24,390 nucleotides of DNA from Nemertoderma westbladi. Its lineage: Eukaryota; Xenacoelomorpha; Nemertodermatida; Nemertodermatidae. Of the stretch, positions 1 through 8,249 are shown in pieces. The stretch covers positions 1-24,390 of the forward strand of contig JAUCBJ010004182.1 of NCBI GenBank assembly GCA_032718475.1, read 5' to 3'. Below the pieces are notes generated by a model. It was not told where the DNA came from and did no database searches. It saw only the letters and a list, made by a program, of their open reading frames with translations. The position numbers and the translations under genes were made by a program. How positions within the stretch are numbered: position 1 is the first letter of the stretch; every line of letters begins with the position of its first letter.

Positions 1-2
1 AG

Positions 3-182
3 GAAGAATCAGAGGAGAGTAGCGATGACAGTGAGGAAGCATCAGAGGAGAATGACAATGAAAATGGACAGAAAATCAGAGTAGGGAATGGAAAAGTTAT
101 ATCTCCAGCAACTGTTGTATATCGACCTAGGATTATGAACAGTAACAGTCGTACAGTTAATGCGAGACAGTGCAGAAGATAA
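3..182 (+). CDS. 3' end of an unknown acidic-tailed protein (partial, enters from left edge)
   Basis: Frame 3 is open from the window edge to a TAA at 180-182, about 59 codons. The visible part begins with a Glu/Ser/Asp/Asn-rich acidic stretch of about 24 residues and ends in a basic tail (NARQCRR). No catalytic motif is visible and I do not recognise the family. A last exon of a host gene or the tail of a transposon polyprotein are both possible. A variant poly(A) signal follows at 285-290. The composition is not low-complexity noise and the frame runs unbroken from the edge, which supports real coding, but the stretch is short. Confidence 0.45.
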   Translation, partial: EESEESSDDSEEASEENDNENGQKIRVGNGKVISPATVVYRPRIMNSNSRTVNARQCRR

Positions 183-200
183 TTAGACAATTGAATGAAA

Positions 201-254
201 TGTTACAATGTGTTATATCTTATATGTTACAATGTGTTATATCTTAAATGTTAC
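201..254. repeat. 24-bp tandem duplication
   Basis: Two copies of a 24-bp AT-rich unit starting TGTTACAATGTGTTATATCT begin at 201 and 225, followed by a partial third (TGTTAC) at about 249. Confidence 0.7.
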
Positions 255-284
255 TCTGCTATATGTATATGTATATGTGTTAAT

Positions 285-290
285 ATTAAA
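285..290 (+). terminator. Possible ATTAAA poly(A) signal
   Basis: The variant poly(A) hexamer ATTAAA lies about 105 nt past the stop codon of the partial frame ending at 182. The surroundings are AT-rich, so chance occurrence is likely enough to keep confidence low. Confidence 0.2.
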
Positions 291-565
291 AATATGAAAA
301 TAGTCGACTATATTTCATTTTTCTTTTTCAACTTTGGATAAATAATATAGGGGTTAAACAAAGAACATCAAAACAGTTAAACAGTTACATTTAACATTTA
401 GACAGTAAACAGTAACAGTAAACATTTACATGACCAGTTGCGGTGAATGGGGGCTTTTATAGAGGGAGGCTAGAATGGAGTTGTGAAAAAAGAATAATCT
501 ATTGTAAACCAGATGTTTCTTGAATTTTTCTCAGGCGTATTTAACAATAAAGTGGGTGAAGGTGA

Positions 566-1124
566 GGCTGTGGTTGTGGCTGTGGCTGTGGCTGTGGTTG
601 TGGCTGTGGTCTGTGGTTGTGGCTGTGGCTGTGGTTGTGGCTTGTGGCTGTGGTTGTGGCTGTGGCTGTGGTTGTGGCTGTGGCTGTGGTTGTGGCTGTG
701 GCTGTGGTTGTGGCTGTGGCTGTGGCTTGTGGCTGTGGCTGTGGTTGTGGCTGTGGTTGTGGCTGTGGTTGTGGCTGTGGCTGTGGCTGCGGTTGTGGCT
801 GTGGCTGTGGCTGTGGCTGTGGTTGTGGCTGTGGCTGTGGTCTGTGGCTGTGGTTGTGGCTGTGGCTGTGGCTGTGGTTGTGGCTGTGGCTGTGGCTGTG
901 GCTGTGGCTGTGGTTGTGGCTGTGGTTGTGGCTGTGGCTGTGGTGTGGCTGTGGCTGTGGCTGTGGCTGTGGTTGTGGCTGTGGCTTGTGGCTGTGGCTG
1001 TGGTTGTGGCTGTGGCTGTGGCTGTGGTTGTGGCTGTGGTTGTGGCTGTGGCTGTGGCTGTGGCTGTGGCTGTGGCTGTGGCTGTGGCTGTGGGCTGTGG
1101 TTGTGGTTGTGGCTGTGGCTGTGG
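566..1124. repeat. (GGCTGT)n hexanucleotide array, ~560 bp
   Basis: About 93 units of GGCTGT interspersed with GGTTGT. A few one-base gains or losses (for example GGCTTGTGG, GGTCTGTGG, TGTGGTGTGG) shift the phase. The array is open in all three forward frames and yields long spurious Val-Ala, Leu-Trp and Cys-Gly ORFs, which I do not annotate as genes. The G-rich strand has GG doublets every 3 nt or so, compatible with two-tetrad G-quadruplexes (inference). Confidence 0.97.
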
Positions 1125-1154
1125 GGAGTGCCTCAGGTCTTAAATCAGAGTCTT

Positions 1155-1190
1155 ACAAATTCGAACGTTAACGAACAAATTCGAACGTTA
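1155..1190. repeat. 20-bp tandem duplication
   Basis: ACAAATTCGAACGTTA occurs at 1155-1170 and again at 1175-1190, a 20-bp period. It lies immediately upstream of the tRNA-like segment. Confidence 0.8.
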
Positions 1191-1192
1191 CT

Positions 1193-1265
1193 GTTCCACC
1201 TTGGTGTAGTGGTTGCTTTGAAATCACATCTCCAATAGGTCGTGGGTTCGATCCTCACATGGACC
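1193..1265 (+). ncRNA. tRNA-like SINE head or tRNA pseudogene
   Basis: A Pol III box A-like TGGTGTAGTGG is at 1202-1212 and a canonical box B GGTTCGATCC at 1245-1254, at tRNA-like spacing. The T arm folds (GTGGG with CTCAC around a TTCGATC loop). The acceptor halves (around 1193-1199 and 1259-1265) pair at only about 5 of 7 positions, and there is no clean anticodon arm. This favours a tRNA-derived SINE promoter or a decayed tRNA over a functional tRNA gene. The following AT-rich sequence could be a SINE body. Confidence 0.5.
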
Positions 1266-2282
1266 AGGGCAGTTTTTGTTCGATCGGCAATAGGCCTAAC
1301 TATACAAAATGTAGTATTATTGCCTAGCAACCAATTCATAGCTACTGTATGATTTTCACTTTGAGACATTTCACCCTCTAGCAGCAGACTCGGATCTTCA
1401 GACTACTCTGTTACTCCGCAAAAAGATATAGCCTATATTGTAATAGATACCGACTGGGGGGTCAAAATTAAGTAATAATATATCTAAAAAGTATCAAACA
1501 CCTTGCCTCATGGCTCGCCCCTCAGAACTCTTAAGCAATATAGCTTCATAGTTTTTAATGAAAACTGGTAAACGAGATTTGTTACTTACGCATACCTCGC
1601 AGACTTAAGTAATTAATTATACAGTAGGTTACATCGTTTTGGGAGTAGGACCATTGGAAACAGCGCCCTCGAAAACCTCAGTACAAATAAAATTAATAAA
1701 GATTAACAGGGTATAGCTTGTTATAATAAAACATAAATTATAATATGGTAGAACAATTCGGGTTGTAAATAAAAACAAATTCAATAAATTTAAGATAAAC
1801 TGTATATAACTTATGTATTAAATGAGGGCCTTATTTAATTATGTGCGGTTAGACGCGCGTGGACTGCTTCGCAATACAATGCGAAAGAATGCAAACTAAT
1901 GCCATACCAGATGTTTATTCTAATTTCTTGGTGAATTGTCGAGCTGTGGGTTTGAATAATTTAAGCTCTATGGCAGGCCCCATTCACGCAGGCCCCATTC
2001 ACGCATTGATGATTGGGTTAGTCATGCTATGGCTAATAAGAGCCCGAACAGCCACAGATTATTGAGGGGTTGAGCTAGGACCAAACTGGGGCCACTTTAT
2101 TTTGGTGAAAGGGTATATTTATGTTTTGGGCCTCGATTGTGTCTTTATATTTAATTCTATCATTTTATTGTACGGCAAAAATAATACAAATGTATTGTAT
2201 ATTGTAATGTACAGTGCCTATTGTATTGTATATTTCATTTGCTGTAGTACAATTTATTCATCTCGCGTCCCCCTATCTGATT
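1266..2282. other. AT-rich intergenic stretch
   Basis: No convincing coding region. Short ORFs here have no codon bias or recognisable motif. Small structures include a 15-bp perfect tandem duplication CAGGCCCCATTCACG (1974-1988 and 1989-2003). GGCTCGCCCC at about 1512 also ends the two ~445-bp repeats at 20281 and 20941, so a short relic of that family may lie here. Confidence 0.6.
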
Positions 2283-2331
2283 GATTTGTATCAAATTAAA
2301 TTGCCTTTGGCAACATTATTTGATACAAATC
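2283..2331. repeat. Nested hairpin/cruciform
   Basis: A perfect 14-bp inverted repeat pairs GATTTGTATCAAAT (2283-2296) with ATTTGATACAAATC (2318-2331). It encloses a smaller hairpin TTGCC-TTT-GGCAA (2301-2313). Confidence 0.85.
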
Positions 2332-2335
2332 GATT

Positions 2336-2363
2336 GATTAAACAATTAATTAATTGTTTAATC
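2336..2363. repeat. Perfect 28-bp palindrome
   Basis: GATTAAACAATTAA (2336-2349) is followed directly by its reverse complement (2350-2363), with no loop. More TTAATTAA-rich sequence continues to about 2395. Confidence 0.9.
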
Positions 2364-2451
2364 GACCAATTAATTAATTGATTAATTAATTAATGACCTA
2401 CTTAACACCCAAGGTGCGAAGTGGGTCTAAACTGTCGCCAAAGAGGGGTAA

Positions 2452-3266
2452 CCATTACTACTAACCACCACCAATATCACCGAGGATGACAGACCGGCGG
2501 CGGAGCAACCCGACCTCCTCCTCCGATCGTTATCTACATCGGCTCGGAATGACTCCATCTATGTTGCGCTGTGGGAGGCCATCGAGTCAGGGTTCCCTGC
2601 GATGTCCCGCCAACAGGCGGGAGTCCAACCCTACTGGTCCATTCAGGACGAATTATCAATCGATCGGGACCTGGTCCTCTACGGACACCGCATCATCATC
2701 CTGCGGGCAAACTGGCGGGATACGTTGGCGCACCTCCACTCCACACACCAGGGGGTTGAAAAGACCCTATGTCGGGCCCGCCAGACAGTCTACTGGCCGG
2801 GCATCACTAACGATGTCTGGACAACCGTCTCCTCCTGCGAACCCTGCCTCACCCAATGGCCCAGCCTTGCTCAGGAACCCCTGCTGAGGGACCGTGAGGC
2901 CACACTGCCATTCCAGGAACTATCTGGAGATTTATTTTACCTCAATGGAAATAATTATCTCGCAGTCGCAGACAGATACTCCGGGTGGCCCGAGATCTAT
3001 GGATACACCAGCCGCCCCACCCACCGCTGAACATGTACGGGACATATTCACACGGTTTGGTGTCCCCCAATGGTTTGGGTTGGATGGCGGCCCTCAATTC
3101 ACCGACGAGGCGTTTAAACATTTCTGACATACTTGGGGGGTCGAGCCCATCACCTCCTCCCCAGAATACCCGCAAAGCAATGGCCATGCGGATTCCACCA
3201 TCAAGGCTCTCAAGGCGTTGCTCACAAAGACCGGGAGAAAACTGACTTTACCAGCGTTCCTGGAGT
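2452..3266 (+). pseudogene. Ty3/Gypsy-type retrotransposon integrase, N-terminal and core part, broken
   Basis: The integrase frame is open from 2452 to a TGA at 3028-3030. It shows the HHCC zinc-binding region (HLHSTHQG, then CEPC about 30 residues later, with the typical RQTVYWPGI between) and the start of the RNase H-like core (SGDLFYLNG, ADRYSGWPE). Reading then continues in another frame from about 3010, with FGVPQWFGLDGGPQF containing the second catalytic Asp. A TGA at 3125-3127 interrupts it. The third block (SPEYPQSNGHAD) has Asp where the family has the catalytic Glu. The frame ends abruptly at 3266, where the 704-bp repeat begins. One frameshift, one stop and a changed catalytic residue make it inactive. 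The missing C-terminal domain is found at 14370-14740. Confidence 0.88.
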
Positions 3267-3857
3267 TCCTTTCTTTAGTTTTACCTTGTCTATCGTCGCC
3301 CCTCCTCTGGCCTCCTTTAGCAGTTTCTGGGTCGCGTTGTAGGCCCGTCGAAGTCGATCAGAAACCCCGACGTCCTCGTCGCCGACCTCTTTTCCGTCTC
3401 TCCGGGTCCGGCGTCGTACCGTCGGCCCCACCGTCGCCGTTTCGGTGGGCCGCTCGTCGCCCTCGGCCTGTGGCTGGCCGGCGACATCGGTACCGACATC
3501 TCCTCCGTCTCTCCGGGTCCGGCGTCGTACCGTCGGCCCCACCGTCGCCGTTTCGGTGGGCCGCTCGTCGCCCTCGGCCTGTGGCTGGCCGGCGACATCA
3601 GTACGTCGACCCACGTGCCGTGTCGACTCGTCTCCTTCTCCTTCTAACTCGTTCTCTCGATCCTCCAACTCGACTCCCCCTCCTCTCGACTTGACTTCTG
3701 ACTCCAGACGGCCCCCCTCATCCTGAACTTCCGGGTCACCCATTACCGATGGGTCCGGCGTTGTGTGCCTGTACCGTCTGGTTGCGGCCTCGCGGATCGT
3801 TAGCTCTTCGTCCGGGGTCCGCGTCGGTGTCGTCTCGCCTGACCGACTCATCTCCAT
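3222..3857 (-). pseudogene. Truncated copy of the coiled-coil leader ORF
   Basis: The frame opens at an ATG at 3857, two codons upstream of the start used in the right-hand copy, because of one G-to-A difference. It is intact through the whole repeat and runs about 14 codons into antisense Gypsy sequence before stopping at 3222. Residues inside the repeat match the first ~195 residues of the ORF at 12086-13741, including the duplicated 37-residue block beginning TDVAGQPQAEGDERP. The coiled-coil region is absent. It is a truncated, probably functionless copy. Confidence 0.75.
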
Positions 3858-3970
3858 TAACTCTAGATTGGTGGCTGGTAATCGCTGGGTTTAGTTGACT
3901 AGGGGAACAGCTCGGATTTAATTACTGTGACGGGATCCAGGAAGGATCCCGGTTTATCCGGTTGTTTAGT
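3267..3970 (-). repeat. Left copy of 704-bp long direct repeat (5' leader plus start of coiled-coil ORF)
   Basis: It matches 13157-13860 at a constant offset of 9890, with 9 substitutions and no gaps that I can find (about 98.7% identity). Both ends are sharp: Gypsy integrase lies left of 3267, and unrelated sequence lies right of 3970 compared with 13861. On the minus strand it starts ACTAAACAACCGG and ends AAAGGA. It contains a perfect 8-bp hairpin CGGGATCC/GGATCCCG (3931-3951) and a 111-bp internal tandem duplication (37 codons). Ends are not TG...CA and no target-site duplication is visible. Geometry relative to the right copy is that of an LTR pair. Confidence 0.95.
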
Positions 3971-4505
3971 ATCTATCTCTTCTCCACTCTCACCATAACT
4001 CTCTCATACCCTCGGACATCCTCGTCCCTCACTCAGCCTCTTATTCTCCCCCCCCCACACTAGAATTGCGTCCGCACTCTCTCCGCACTTCGCACTATTA
4101 CTCCGTCTCTCTTTGGCTACCTCATCCCTTCTGACGAGTCTCCCCCTCCTCTTGTGCCGTCGCACTCAAGAAGTGTGAAATCGTCTGGTGTCTCGTCCAT
4201 AGTGCCATAGTCAGTTATCCCCCCAGTCCCAGTAGCTAATTGAGAAAGGTTGTATGACTATAGTACTTACTCTGAACGTATATTTATTGCTAAACTACTG
4301 ATCACTACGTACGTACATATAATTGCACTTATTTAATTATTTTGCATCAGCTTAATTTGTACTTAATAGTTCATACGTCCCACGCGGCGCCTTCCAGGCG
4401 TACCATGTCCAAGTCTCAGTTTCTCTCCCCCGGCCCTGGGAACCTATCTGTTCCTCTGGAGATAGTTCCCTCTGGCGTCCTCTTCCCTGGGTCGTTTCTT
4501 GGTTA
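3971..4505. other. Pyrimidine-rich spacer; purine-rich tract on minus strand next to the left repeat
   Basis: No coding region. On the minus strand the 20 nt directly before the repeat (3990 to 3971, AGAGTGGAGAAGAGATAGAT) are 17/20 purines, as expected of a polypurine tract that would abut a 3' LTR. A C10 run lies at 4048-4057. AATAAA on the minus strand at 4288-4283 lies about 220 nt past the stop of the 825-codon ORF and could serve as its poly(A) signal. The rest is featureless AT- or CT-rich sequence. Confidence 0.5.
4283..4288 (-). terminator. Possible AATAAA poly(A) signal for the 825-codon ORF
   Basis: A canonical hexamer on the minus strand about 220 nt downstream of the stop codon at 4506. 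It is the only one I noticed between that stop and the 704-bp repeat. Confidence 0.3.
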
Positions 4506-6983
4506 CTACCGCTCCTCTGGGATCCGCTTTCGGACTTTCGCCGCCACCTCCCTACTGATCCCGGTTGTTGGCTCCTTGGGCGCTGGTGTTATTAGTGCCC
4601 GATATAGCTTCGCCGGTGGCCCCTCAGAGTGGCCCTGTTGTCTCCCTCTGGTGGCGTCCCATAGGATCATCTTCATTGCTCGCGGCACGTGCTCCGCCAA
4701 GAAATCCCTAAACTCCCCTCGGTTCTCTGGCGTCCACCTGTCCAAGTATCTTTGTGTATTCATCACTCCGGCATACGACGCCGCCGTTGCTACCTCTTGA
4801 TAGGTAATCGGTAGCCTCCGCTTTATGATTTCCATGTGAGCCTCCTGATTGATAAGGAAGAAACCCCACTTGAACTCCTGGGCCTTCATGCGCTGGCGCG
4901 TCATGGCCCCGACGTCGGCCCACTCCTCGAATCTTCTGAACTTCTCTTCGTCGTCCATCCAGTCACACTGGCGTCCGTAGTGTCCCCGAAAGTTGCACTT
5001 CGGACATCGGTTATGCAACCGTGGACACGCCCCCATCCTGTGGCTCGGCTCTCGGCAGTAGAGACAAAAGGTTCCCTTTTGGAACCGGTACAAGCAGCTC
5101 CTTTCCTGGTGGGTCTGTCTCCCACAGTAGTTGCAACCGAGTACCAATGTCTCCCGCCCCACGTCGTCTTTCGTCCCAAGCGATCTCCGCGGTCTGTGGA
5201 GTCGCTGGTAGGCGAACTTCTCCACGTTGGTATCCCTGTCTACGTCGATCTCTCCGCCCCTCTCGGGCATCGTCTCCCCGAATACTATCCGTGGTGCCGT
5301 CCCCGGTTGCTCGCCCAACCTGATAGTGCTCCCCGCGAAATCCATCGCCGGCTCCTCGTGCACCCAGGTCCGCTTGCCGGATCTGTTCCAGAAGGCCCTC
5401 GCCCCACTGGCCGTCACCACCCTCCCGCCAACCCAGTCCGTGTCCGAGTGGCCAATCCTCTCGATGGACGGCACCCCTCCGAACTCATCGTCGTCCTCCT
5501 CCTCCTCTGGCAGTGGCTCCAACCCCGGTATCCCGATGGATCCACTATGTCCCTTCCCGCCTTGGCTCTCACCCATAGCTCTCCATCCCTCTAGCTCCCT
5601 TAACTTCCTTGGCGGTTGGTCGCCTTCGGCGCCCGCTGGTATGGGCATCGCTTGCAACCCCAACGTCGACTGTTTCGGCGATCCCACCGTCCATCCCAGT
5701 TCTCGCCCTAGAGACTCCCCCGAACTCCCTGACGAAGTCCAATGAAGTTCGTCTAAGCCTGCCTGTTCCTCGAAGCCGTAACTCTGCGTCCTGGCCTCCT
5801 CTTCCCTCTCCTCTGCTTCTATCCTCTCCCGTCTAGCGACTTCTTCCAGTCGCTTTGCTTCTCGTCTATCCGTCTCTAGCTGCTCCCATCTCTGATACGG
5901 CGTATCTGTCTCCCCGTCTACCAGATGTCGGCTGTTGTAGTACACCGACTCGCCCTTCAGCCCCGGGTGGTCTACCAGACCGTCGAAGGCCATTTTAAAG
6001 GTTCTCCTGTAGCTTAGGGGTGATCCCGATAACAGAAATGCCGCTGGTTCCCTCTCGATAACCACGGTCATAAATAAGTTAAGCAAACTTATCATCATCC
6101 AATCTTCCTGCAGGATATATCGCTTCTGATATACCTTTATCGCTCCTCTGCGGAATTGATATACCTCTTGCTTACCCGGTCTCGCTCCCCACTTTAGCGA
6201 GTTCGCTAGTTCTGCTCCGTATTCTTCCCTGAACTTCCCCCAGTCCATCGGTTTGTGGCATACGAGCCCCAATAGTTGGCCCATTGCCACCGCCCCGCAT
6301 TTGCCTGTGTTTCCGACTACCCCCAACCCATCCGGTGCCGCCATAGCCATGAAGACCTTCTGCATATCCAGGAGGTTGGTGGCGTCCGGACCGATGATTC
6401 TCTCCGCGTCCTCGCGAATCGCCGATCCTACTTTCGTCGTCGACTTCTCTCTTACCAAGACTTGTACCGCTTTCGGCAACCGGTTTAGTTTCGGCCCGTC
6501 CTTCTTCCCATACGTTCCTAGATCGAATAAGAAGATGTCCCCATTTGGCGCGGCCAAATGTAGGAGTATGGTCCTGGCCGACCCCGCTGATCCTCGTCTC
6601 GAACCCTCCTCGTCTTCCACGGTTCCCTCGTCGTCTAGGATCATATATCCTCCCCTGTTGACAGACTCTATGAATCTCTTCCAATCCTTCCTCGGTGATT
6701 CCCTCGGGTACTTCGGGATCCCGAACTTCGCCTCGTCCCCTTTCACTACGTAGTGGAAGTGTTGGAAGATCGTGTTGTCCAGCGACGGCGTCCCGTAGGT
6801 CCTGACCAGCCGCTGTTCGTGCATCTCCCGGAAGTGATCCTGCAGCGCTCGTGCCGCGTGACCCTTTTCCAACCTCTCGTAGTATCCTCTCGTCTTCTCT
6901 TCCGGATGCCTCTCGGTGAAATCCGCCAGTATCTCCTTTCCTCCTGACTCCGCCTTTCTCTTTCTGATCAATTTGCTCGCCAT
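4506..6983 (-). CDS. RNase D/DEDD exonuclease-like domain plus three CCHC zinc knuckles (825 aa)
   Basis: Intact frame. I chose the ATG at 6983; a GTG three codons upstream is also in frame. Residues ~100-305 resemble the RNase D/WRN-type 3'-5' exonuclease fold. Motif I is ILDDEGT (D117, E119). ILLHLAAPNGDIFLFDL matches the family's hydrophobic strands. KVGSAIREDAERI matches motif II (D192), DMQ follows at 206, and RYILQED (Y289-D294) sits where motif III Y-x3-D is expected but is spaced Y-x4-D, with Glu at the usual Asp position. Residues ~365-400 are a charged coiled-coil-like stretch, followed by a long Gly/Ser/acidic linker. Three C-x2-C-x4-H-x4-C knuckles lie at 617-630, 640-653 and 660-673. 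The C-terminal ~150 residues are unrecognised. Knuckles suggest nucleic-acid binding as in Gag. The exonuclease call is by-eye family resemblance, and catalysis is uncertain. It lies between the 704-bp repeats, downstream of gag-protease, on the same strand. Confidence 0.7.
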   Translation of the reverse strand: MASKLIRKRKAESGGKEILADFTERHPEEKTRGYYERLEKGHAARALQDHFREMHEQRLVRTYGTPSLDNTIFQHFHYVVKGDEAKFGIPKYPRESPRKDWKRFIESVNRGGYMILDDEGTVEDEEGSRRGSAGSARTILLHLAAPNGDIFLFDLGTYGKKDGPKLNRLPKAVQVLVREKSTTKVGSAIREDAERIIGPDATNLLDMQKVFMAMAAPDGLGVVGNTGKCGAVAMGQLLGLVCHKPMDWGKFREEYGAELANSLKWGARPGKQEVYQFRRGAIKVYQKRYILQEDWMMISLLNLFMTVVIEREPAAFLLSGSPLSYRRTFKMAFDGLVDHPGLKGESVYYNSRHLVDGETDTPYQRWEQLETDRREAKRLEEVARRERIEAEEREEEARTQSYGFEEQAGLDELHWTSSGSSGESLGRELGWTVGSPKQSTLGLQAMPIPAGAEGDQPPRKLRELEGWRAMGESQGGKGHSGSIGIPGLEPLPEEEEDDDEFGGVPSIERIGHSDTDWVGGRVVTASGARAFWNRSGKRTWVHEEPAMDFAGSTIRLGEQPGTAPRIVFGETMPERGGEIDVDRDTNVEKFAYQRLHRPRRSLGTKDDVGRETLVLGCNYCGRQTHQERSCLYRFQKGTFCLYCREPSHRMGACPRLHNRCPKCNFRGHYGRQCDWMDDEEKFRRFEEWADVGAMTRQRMKAQEFKWGFFLINQEAHMEIIKRRLPITYQEVATAASYAGVMNTQRYLDRWTPENRGEFRDFLAEHVPRAMKMILWDATRGRQQGHSEGPPAKLYRALITPAPKEPTTGISREVAAKVRKRIPEER

Positions 6984-7465
6984 TCCGAACACTCACTCGC
7001 TCACCTGTAAGGTGGTGCCTTACCAAGGCGCAATAAAGATGAGTGATGTATCTAAGATGTTCTGTACGGTCCGATAATGGCCTATTCCCTACTCAACTGC
7101 GCCCTTTTAGCCTAAATTATTACTAATTAATTCTAAAGCTAGTAAATACACCCTAATTTCAATTTCTGTCAGTTACTTTTATTATGTTCCAGAATAACTT
7201 TCCTAGTGTTGTCATAATTTGTAACTTTCAGCCCTATTCTATTTATCTTAGTTTAGTTTTAATTCTACTGTCCTACTACTTACTATTGCCTATGGATTAT
7301 TCTATTCTCTAATCCACATTCTGGCCTACTCTGTGGGCCTGTGCAGTACAGCAGTATGCGTCGCGTGGCCACACGATTTACCCAGCTGTACTCATATGCC
7401 CCCCTCTCGCTACTAACTGCTAACTAATATCTATATCTTATCCCTTCTACCTCTTACTCTCTCTC
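6984..7465. other. Upstream spacer of the 825-codon ORF
   Basis: No gene seen. On the minus strand CAGGTGAGCGAGTGAGTG lies just before the ATG at 6983 and contains CAG|GTGAGC, a good match to a splice donor, so an unspliced leader is conceivable. The remainder is AT- and CT-rich without recognisable motifs. Confidence 0.4.
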
Positions 7466-8050
7466 TAACTAACGGTACTACGTACCCTCTAACTCTTACT
7501 CTCTCTCTAACTAATGGTACTACGTACCCTCTAACTCTTACCTGACGGTACTACGTACCCTCTAACTCTCTAACTAACGGTACTATGTACCCTCTAACTC
7601 TTCTCTAACTAACGGTACTACGTACCCTCTAACTCTTCTCTAACTAACGGTACTACGTACCCTCTAACTCTCTAACTAACGGTACTACGTACCCTCTAAC
7701 TCTCTAACTAACGGTACTACGTACCCCCTAACTCTCTAACTAACGGTACTACGTACCCTCTAACTCTCTACTAACGGTACTACGTACCCTCTAACTCTCT
7801 AACTAACGGTACTACGTACCCTCTAACTCTCTAACTAACAGTACTACGTACCCTCTAACTCTCTAACTAACGGTACTACGTACCCTCTAACTCTCTAACT
7901 AATGGTACTACGTACCCTCTAGCTCTCTAACTAACGGTACTACGTACCCTCTAACTCTCTAACTAACGGTACTACGTACCCTCTGACTCTCTAACTAACG
8001 GTACTACATACCTCCTAACTAACTAACTAACTCTAGGTACTACGTACCTT
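7466..8050. repeat. 32-bp minisatellite with palindromic core
   Basis: About 18-19 copies, mostly 32 bp long (for example starts at 7681 and 7713). Each is built from CTCTAACTCTCTAACTAAC plus GGTACTACGTACC. The 13-bp core GGTAC-TAC-GTACC is an inverted repeat with a 3-nt centre. The leftmost units are variant in length; the rightmost decay into TAACTAAC. It separates the protease ORF from the exonuclease-like ORF. Confidence 0.97.
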
Positions 8051-8101
8051 CTTACTGACTAACTTCTGCCTACTAACTGCGTACCTACTATGTACTATTA
8101 T

Positions 8102-8113
8102 TTTATTTTTATT
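8102..8113 (-). terminator. Double AATAAA poly(A) signal downstream of the protease ORF
   Basis: On the minus strand the sequence reads AATAAAAATAAA, about 140 nt past the protease ORF stop at 8250. The position suits 3'-end formation of the gag-protease transcript, which would then not include the exonuclease-like ORF. Function is inferred from position only. Confidence 0.4.
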
Positions 8114-8249
8114 TTTAATTTTTTGTGTGGGAAGGGCGTCTCACCCTCAATCCCACCCCCCTCAGTCCAAATTTTGGACGACTAAACTCTTCTGTAACTC
8201 CACTAAGGTGCCCCTTCTAACAGACAGGTAACACCTCTGCCCGCACCTT

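Noticed and set aside
513-1238. Long forward ORFs rich in Val-Ala, Leu-Trp or Cys-Gly
   Set aside because: They are all three frames of a hexanucleotide array without stop codons; no independent coding evidence.
1193-1265. Functional tRNA gene
   Set aside because: The acceptor stem has mismatches and there is no clear anticodon arm.
3267-3970. CRISPR-like or phage-like repeat
   Set aside because: Two long copies 9.9 kb apart, part of a eukaryotic retroelement; no short spaced repeats or cas genes.
4836-5745. Forward ORFs of 252 and 172 aa opposite the exonuclease-like gene
   Set aside because: Shadows on the opposite strand of an intact 825-codon frame with recognisable motifs; Pro/Ser-rich composition is typical of antisense frames.
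6172-7026. 284-aa minus-strand ORF overlapping the 825-codon ORF
   Set aside because: Same strand, different frame; Arg/Gly-rich shadow with no motifs, while the other frame has clear zinc knuckles and exonuclease-like blocks.
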